Below, in pieces: positions 5,957-9,713 of a DNA stretch of 9,713 bases. The DNA is from an uncultured Eubacteriales bacterium (GTDB lineage: Bacteria; Bacillota_A; Clostridia; Oscillospirales; Acutalibacteraceae), in the NCBI GenBank assembly GCA_934454005.1, contig CAKSGI010000062.1:1-9713 (forward strand). Reading direction: 5' to 3'. Both the position numbers and the translations under genes were made by a program. A model generated the notes under the pieces. The model was not told the DNA's origin, made no database searches, and was given only the letters and a program-made list of their open reading frames with translations. Within the stretch, counting starts at the first letter, position 1; every line of letters starts with the position of its first letter.

Positions 5957-6190
5957 TTAGTCTATTTCAACCATAATTTTGCTATTATTTCTTGCTGCAG
6001 CTGCACGCATAACCGTCCTTATAGCTTTTGCTATACGACCCTGCTTTCCAATAACTCTGCCCATGTCTTCACTTGATACATGAAGATGATAAACTATCAC
6101 TCCATCTTCATTAATATCATCAACTTCAACACTAACATCATCAGGATTTTCAACTAGACCCTTAGCTAAAGTAACTAACAAATCTTTCAT
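5957..6190 (-). CDS. khpA: KH-domain RNA-binding protein KhpA (YlqC family)
   Basis: A small cytoplasmic RNA-binding protein; in Firmicutes KhpA partners with KhpB (Jag) and has been tied to cell elongation and RNA regulation. From ATG 6190 it has 77 residues and a single KH domain. The G-x-x-G RNA-contacting loop is visible as G-K-Q-G in M-G-R-V-I-G-K-Q-G-R-I-A-K-A-I. The start typical of relatives, M-K-D-L, agrees with ATG 6190, which has a GGGGG ribosome site about 8 nt upstream; an in-frame ATG at 6205 would place that ribosome site within the gene. It lies 17 nt after the rpsP stop, the normal Firmicute order. A terminator-like hairpin follows its stop. Confidence 0.93.
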   Translation of the reverse strand: MKDLLVTLAKGLVENPDDVSVEVDDINEDGVIVYHLHVSSEDMGRVIGKQGRIAKAIRTVMRAAAARNNSKIMVEID

Positions 6191-6207
6191 TTTTATAACC
6201 CCCATAT

Positions 6208-6450
6208 TTAAAGTATGTCATGCTTTTTAAACAATGACTTTACTGTATCTGTAGGTTGAGCACCATTTGCAATCCATTTTTTTGCTTTTTCTGAATCTAC
6301 TTTTACCTCTGCAGGTTCCTTTAAAGGATTATAATATCCTATTTCTTCAATAAATCTACCATCACGAGGATATCTAGAATCAGCTACAACTATGCGATAA
6401 AAAGGAGATTTTTTAGCTCCCATCCTACGAAGTCTAATTTTTACTGCCAT
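6208..6450 (-). CDS. rpsP: 30S ribosomal protein S16
   Basis: A core protein of the 30S body that stabilises 16S rRNA during assembly. The 80-residue length and the opening [20 protein letters not shown] are diagnostic, followed by [15 protein letters not shown] and I-G-Y-Y-N-P. The ATG has a strong GGAGGTGA ribosome site at the right distance. It lies 74 bp after ffh, a gap long enough to hold an internal promoter (see 6478-6505), which would allow the high expression a ribosomal protein needs. Confidence 0.98.
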   Translation of the reverse strand: MAVKIRLRRMGAKKSPFYRIVVADSRYPRDGRFIEEIGYYNPLKEPAEVKVDSEKAKKWIANGAQPTDTVKSLFKKHDIL

Positions 6451-6477
6451 TTATATTCACCTCCAGATTTAAAAATA

Positions 6478-6505
6478 TTTATATCAACCAAAAGGTAATA
6501 TCCAA
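6478..6505 (-). promoter_or_regulatory. Candidate internal promoter for rpsP
   Basis: Minus strand TTGGAT (6505-6500), 16-nt spacer, TATAAA (6483-6478) preceded by TG at the extended -10 position (TGATATAAA). The predicted start is near 6471, just upstream of the GGAGGTGA ribosome site, giving a leader of about 20 nt. The -35 box is a moderate match, so this is a candidate only. Confidence 0.38.
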
Positions 6506-6524
6506 TTGGGTGAATTTTAAGTCA

Positions 6525-7880
6525 CTAAAAAGGAAATCCTCCTTGTTTTCCTCCTAAACCAGGTAACAATGGGCCTCTACCTTTTCTTTTTCCTTTACCT
6601 TTCATCCTTTTCATCATCTTTTGAGTTTGTTCAAATCTCTTCAAAAGTTTGTTTACATCCTCAACTTGCATCCCACTACCAGCAGCGATTCTTCTCTTTC
6701 TAGAAAGATTAATAACACTTGGTTTCTTTCTTTCTTCTCTAGTCATAGATAATATTATTGCACACATTCTATCAATTTGTCTTTCGTCTATATCTACACC
6801 TTGTATTTGTTTTTCCATTCCTGGTATTTTGCTTAAAATAGATTTCAAGGGCCCCATACTTCTAACCTGATTTATTTGTTCTAAAAGATCATTTAAATCA
6901 AGTTTATTTTTATTTATTTTTTCTGCTACTTTTTCGGCTTTTTTAAAATCGATTTTATTCTGAGCATCTTCAATGAGAGTAAGAACATCACCCATTCCAA
7001 GGATTCTTGATGCCATTCTATCTGGATAAAAAGCCTCTAAATTCTCAAGTTTCTCTCCAGTTCCTACAAACTTTATAGATTTTCCTGTAACTGATCTAAC
7101 TGATAATGCTGCACCACCTCTTGTGTCGCCATCAAGTTTTGTGAGTATAACACCAGTTATATCTAGTAAATCATTAAATGTTTTTGCAACATTAACTGCA
7201 TCTTGACCTGTCATAGAATCTACAACAAGTAAAATCTCATTTGGATCAACTTTTTTCTTTATATTTTTAAGTTCGTCCATCAATTCTTCATCTATATGAA
7301 GCCTTCCTGCAGTATCTAAAATTACTATATCATTACCATGATCTTTTGCATATGATATTGCTTCTTTTGAAATTTTAACTGGATTCTGTTTACCCATCTC
7401 AAAAATCTGCACTCCAGCCTTTGAACCAACAACTTTTAACTGTTCTATCGCCGCTGGACGATAAACATCACAAGCAACTAGTAATGGTCTATGTCCTTTA
7501 TTTTTAAGCATCATAGCAAGCTTTCCTGCATGTGTAGTTTTACCAGATCCTTGTAAACCACAAAGCATTATTACTGTAGGTGGTTTACTTGCCATATTAA
7601 TCCTATCGCAAGATCCACCCATAAGCCCAGTTAATTCTTCGTTTACTATTTTAATAACCATTTGAGCAGGCGTTAAACTTTCCATTACCTCGCTACCAAC
7701 AGCTCTTTCTGATACTTTTCGCGTAAAATCTTTTGCAACTTTATAGTTTACATCAGCTTCTAACAAAGCAAGCCGAACTTCTCTCATGGCCTCTTTTACA
7801 TCAGACTCTGATAACTTTCCTTTTGAACGGAGTTTTTTAAATGCAGATGCTAATTTATCAGATAAATTTTCAAATGCCAA
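6525..7880 (-). CDS. ffh: Signal recognition particle protein Ffh (SRP54)
   Basis: The GTPase core of the signal recognition particle; it binds signal peptides and SRP RNA and docks to FtsY to target nascent chains to the membrane. The 451 residues fit the family. The four-helix N domain is at 1-90. The G domain has G-L-Q-G-S-G-K-T-T (108-116), D-V-Y-R-P-A-A (138-144), D-T-A-G-R (189-193) and T-K-L-D-G-D (247-252). The methionine-rich M domain is at about 325-435 with the RNA-contacting S-R-K-R-R-I-A-x-G-S-G. A basic, glycine-rich tail ends the protein. The start is TTG at 7880, with an AGAGGTGA ribosome site about 5 nt upstream; no ATG gives a complete N domain. It follows ylxM by 22 nt. Confidence 0.98.
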   Translation of the reverse strand: MAFENLSDKLASAFKKLRSKGKLSESDVKEAMREVRLALLEADVNYKVAKDFTRKVSERAVGSEVMESLTPAQMVIKIVNEELTGLMGGSCDRINMASKPPTVIMLCGLQGSGKTTHAGKLAMMLKNKGHRPLLVACDVYRPAAIEQLKVVGSKAGVQIFEMGKQNPVKISKEAISYAKDHGNDIVILDTAGRLHIDEELMDELKNIKKKVDPNEILLVVDSMTGQDAVNVAKTFNDLLDITGVILTKLDGDTRGGAALSVRSVTGKSIKFVGTGEKLENLEAFYPDRMASRILGMGDVLTLIEDAQNKIDFKKAEKVAEKINKNKLDLNDLLEQINQVRSMGPLKSILSKIPGMEKQIQGVDIDERQIDRMCAIILSMTREERKKPSVINLSRKRRIAAGSGMQVEDVNKLLKRFEQTQKMMKRMKGKGKRKGRGPLLPGLGGKQGGFPF

Positions 7881-7902
7881 CTATATCACCTCTTACTAAA
7901 AT

Positions 7903-8268
7903 TTATATATCACATAAATTTTGTACGATATTTTCAATCTCTATAACTGATTCGTAAATATCTTTAGACCTTGCATATCTAATATTTACATCAGAAATCT
8001 TTTTTGTATAAATCAAGATATTAGAAAGATTCTTTTTCATTTCCCAAAATTTTTTTACTAGACCTAATTTTTCTTCCATATCAAAAAGGACTATTTCAGA
8101 TCTTTTTATAGCATCTCTAACACCCTGTCTTGTAATTCCAAGATTAGAGGCTATTTCTGAAAGAGAAAGATCCTCATTATAATAGCATTCAACAGCCTCT
8201 TTTTGTTTTTGCGTAAGAATATCACCATAAAAATCCAAAAGATATGTAAATTCTAAATCTTTTGACAT
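7903..8268 (-). CDS. ylxM: YlxM family helix-turn-helix protein (SRP operon)
   Basis: A small DNA-binding-like protein always found just upstream of ffh in Firmicutes; it is proposed to influence SRP function or expression, and in streptococci it binds SRP components. From ATG 8268 it has 121 residues. The sigma-70 region 4-like helix-turn-helix is at about 19-55 (L-T-Q-K-Q-K-E-A-V, L-S-L-S-E-I-A-S-N-L-G-I-T-R-Q-G-V-R-D-A-I-K-R). The C-terminal third is helical. The start is set by a GGGAGG ribosome site; an in-frame TTG at 8301 has none and would place that ribosome site within the gene. It is the first gene after a strong promoter at 8322-8350. Confidence 0.93.
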   Translation of the reverse strand: MSKDLEFTYLLDFYGDILTQKQKEAVECYYNEDLSLSEIASNLGITRQGVRDAIKRSEIVLFDMEEKLGLVKKFWEMKKNLSNILIYTKKISDVNIRYARSKDIYESVIEIENIVQNLCDI

Positions 8269-8290
8269 AACAATTCCTCCCTTTAGAGGA

Positions 8291-8312
8291 TGTAAAGTCA
8301 ATAAGCTTTACA
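8291..8312 (-). promoter_or_regulatory. Leader stem-loop upstream of ylxM
   Basis: Inverted repeat TGTAAAG (8291-8297) and CTTTACA (8306-8312) with an 8-nt loop, placed between the predicted transcript start (near 8315) and the ylxM ribosome site. It could protect the 5' end of the mRNA or be an operator; the 7-bp stem is short, so only moderate weight is given. Confidence 0.4.
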
Positions 8313-8321
8313 ACATCTTAG

Positions 8322-8350
8322 ATTCTATCATATAAAATACTCCATGTCAA
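8322..8350 (-). promoter_or_regulatory. Sigma-A promoter for ylxM-ffh-rpsP-khpA-rimM-trmD
   Basis: Minus strand TTGACA (8350-8345), exactly 17 nt, then TAGAAT (8327-8322) with TG at the extended -10 position (TGATAGAAT). This is close to consensus. The start is expected near 8315, giving a leader of about 47 nt. It is the only strong promoter between the phosphoglucomutase hairpin and trmD. Confidence 0.82.
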
Positions 8351-8415
8351 GATTTATTTTTAAATATAACAATAGACTCTTGTACAAATATATTGAATAT
8401 TCTATAAATATAGCA

Positions 8416-8456
8416 AAGCTATTACAGATACTAAAAAAGTAGTCATGTAATAGCTT
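8416..8456 (-). terminator. Hairpin terminator after the phosphoglucomutase gene
   Basis: An 11-bp inverted repeat, AAGCTATTACA (8416-8426) and TGTAATAGCTT (8446-8456). An additional short inner stem (TACT/AGTA) can form around a T-rich loop. It starts 7 nt past the stop codon on the minus strand. The tail afterwards (TGCTATATTT) is only moderately T-rich, so it is a weaker terminator than the others. Confidence 0.6.
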
Positions 8457-8463
8457 ATTAAAA

Positions 8464-9713
8464 TTATATTTTTAAAATAGATTTTACATCTTTTATTAAT
8501 TCCTCAGTTTTATTTTTTGCATCTTCGTTATTCTTACCTACAGATGTCACATATATTTTTATTTTTGGCTCTGTACCTGAAGGTCTTACAATTACTTCTA
8601 ATTCTCCACTAAGTGAATAAGAAATAACATTAGATTTTGGTAAATTAATTTTATATATCTTATTGTCTTTCAATATTAAAGACTCAGATTTCATATAATC
8701 ATCTATTTTTTGAACATCTACACCTGCTATTTGTTTAATAGGATTTTCTCTAAGAGATATCATTAGATTTTTCATTTTTTCCAAGCCTGATGATCCATCA
8801 AAACTGAAACTGAATGTAGTATTCTTAAAATATCCATATTTTTTATAAAGGTCATTTATCACCTCAAAAAGAGTTTTTCCTTGTTTTTTATAATATTCAG
8901 CCATTTCACATATAAGCATAGAAGCAACTACCGCATCTTTATCTCTAACATAAGTTCCAACCAGATATCCATAACTTTCTTCAAATCCAAACACATATCT
9001 ATCTTTTTCATTTTTTTCTTCTAGTTTTAATATTTGGTCTCCAATATATTTAAAACCTGTTAGTACATTCCTAACTTCACAATTATAACTTTTGGCAATC
9101 ATATCCACCATTTTACTAGACACTATCGTTTTAACTGCTACTGGTTTCTGAGGTAATGTCCCTAATGATTTTCTATTCGACAATATATAATCAATCAGCA
9201 TTATTCCAACTTCATTACCACTCATTAATCTATAAGATCCATTATCTTTTACTGCGATGCCTACTCTATCGCTATCTGGATCTGTTGCTAAAACTATATC
9301 TGAATTTTCTCTCTTAGCAAGATCAATAGCTAATGACAAAGCCTCTGCAGTCTCCGGATTGGGATAAGTACATGTCGGAAAATTTCCATCTGGATTTTCT
9401 TGTTCTTTTACTACTTTTACATTTTTAATCCCTATTTCGTCAAGTACTCTTCTAACAAGTTTATTTCCTGCTCCATTTAACGGTGTATATGCTACTTTTA
9501 GTTTTGAATTTTTGCAAATACCTCTATTTATAGACTGTTCTTTAACATTCCTAATATAATCATCATAAAGAGTACTATCAATAAAAGAAATAGATCCACT
9601 AGCTATTCCATCTTCAAAATTTATAGAATTTATTCCACCAAAAATGTCAACATTTTGAATATGACCATAAACATTATTAGCATGATTGTCAGTCATTTGG
9701 CATCCATCAGAGC
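8464..9713 (-). CDS. Alpha-phosphoglucomutase (phosphohexomutase family), C-terminal part
   Basis: Interconverts glucose 1-phosphate and glucose 6-phosphate, feeding UDP-glucose and cell-surface polysaccharide synthesis. The frame is open to the right edge without a stop. Residues preceding the first internal methionine (S-D-G-C-Q) still fit the family, so the gene is cut at its 5' end and the active-site serine (T-A-S-H-N-P type) lies outside. About 415 codons are visible of the roughly 575 usual for PgcA-type enzymes. Visible motifs are the metal-binding loop D-P-D-S-D-R (about 9282-9265), the sugar-binding loop G-F-E-E-S-Y-G-Y (about 8990-8967) and the C-terminal phosphate-binding loop R-P-S-G-T-E-P (about 8590-8570). 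E-E-S-Y-G-Y with V-R-D-K-D-A-V favours the phosphoglucomutase (PgcA/PgmB-type alpha) branch over phosphoglucosamine mutase. Phosphomannomutase activity is possible. A hairpin after the stop ends the unit. Confidence 0.92.
   Translation of the reverse strand, partial: SDGCQMTDNHANNVYGHIQNVDIFGGINSINFEDGIASGSISFIDSTLYDDYIRNVKEQSINRGICKNSKLKVAYTPLNGAGNKLVRRVLDEIGIKNVKVVKEQENPDGNFPTCTYPNPETAEALSLAIDLAKRENSDIVLATDPDSDRVGIAVKDNGSYRLMSGNEVGIMLIDYILSNRKSLGTLPQKPVAVKTIVSSKMVDMIAKSYNCEVRNVLTGFKYIGDQILKLEEKNEKDRYVFGFEESYGYLVGTYVRDKDAVVASMLICEMAEYYKKQGKTLFEVINDLYKKYGYFKNTTFSFSFDGSSGLEKMKNLMISLRENPIKQIAGVDVQKIDDYMKSESLILKDNKIYKINLPKSNVISYSLSGELEVIVRPSGTEPKIKIYVTSVGKNNEDAKNKTEELIKDVKSILKI

Noticed and set aside
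8351..8415. Possible extra promoter or small gene between the PGM hairpin and the ylxM promoter
   Set aside because: Only AT-rich sequence is seen, with no open frame and no paired promoter boxes of good quality.

Overview
The window looks like a chromosomal segment of a low-GC Gram-positive anaerobe, most likely a Clostridium in the broad sense. The DNA is very AT-rich. Promoters fit the TTGACA/TATAAT consensus, and ribosome binding sites are GGAGG-like. The block ylxM-ffh-rpsP-khpA-rimM-trmD is the Firmicute arrangement, and the secreted protein with Y_Y_Y-type repeats resembles clostridial surface proteins. I did not try to name the species. Every convincing gene lies on the minus strand, so the window reads biologically from right to left.

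From right to left: (1) the C-terminal two thirds of an alpha-phosphoglucomutase (8464-9713), which ends at a hairpin; (2) a sigma-A promoter at 8322-8350 that starts the ylxM-ffh-rpsP-khpA-rimM-trmD run (8268 down to 4700), covering signal recognition particle assembly, ribosomal protein S16, a KH RNA-binding protein, a 30S maturation factor and a tRNA methyltransferase; (3) a 335-bp gap with two candidate tandem promoters in front of ptsH (HPr); (4) a strong hairpin between ptsH and uvrC; (5) uvrC (nucleotide excision repair); (6) a good sigma-A promoter inside the uvrC-rsmD gap that drives rsmD-coaD and an uncharacterised coiled-coil gene, packed with overlaps or 2-nt gaps; (7) a 175-bp gap and then the N-terminal part of a secreted protein with 94-residue repeats, cut by the left edge.

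The theme is translation and protein export (Ffh, S16, KhpA, RimM, TrmD, RsmD), with cofactor synthesis (CoaD), sugar phosphate metabolism (PGM), sugar transport control (HPr) and DNA repair (UvrC). Several starts differ from the longest open frame. rimM, trmD, khpA, ylxM and uvrC start at internal ATGs supported by Shine-Dalgarno sequences; ffh and the secreted protein appear to use TTG.

I do not see a new multi-gene system here. The points most worth a second look are two terminator-like hairpins placed inside otherwise co-directional gene runs (khpA/rimM and ptsH/uvrC), the absence of rplS after trmD, the small coiled-coil gene coupled to coaD, and the repeat-bearing secreted protein at the left edge.
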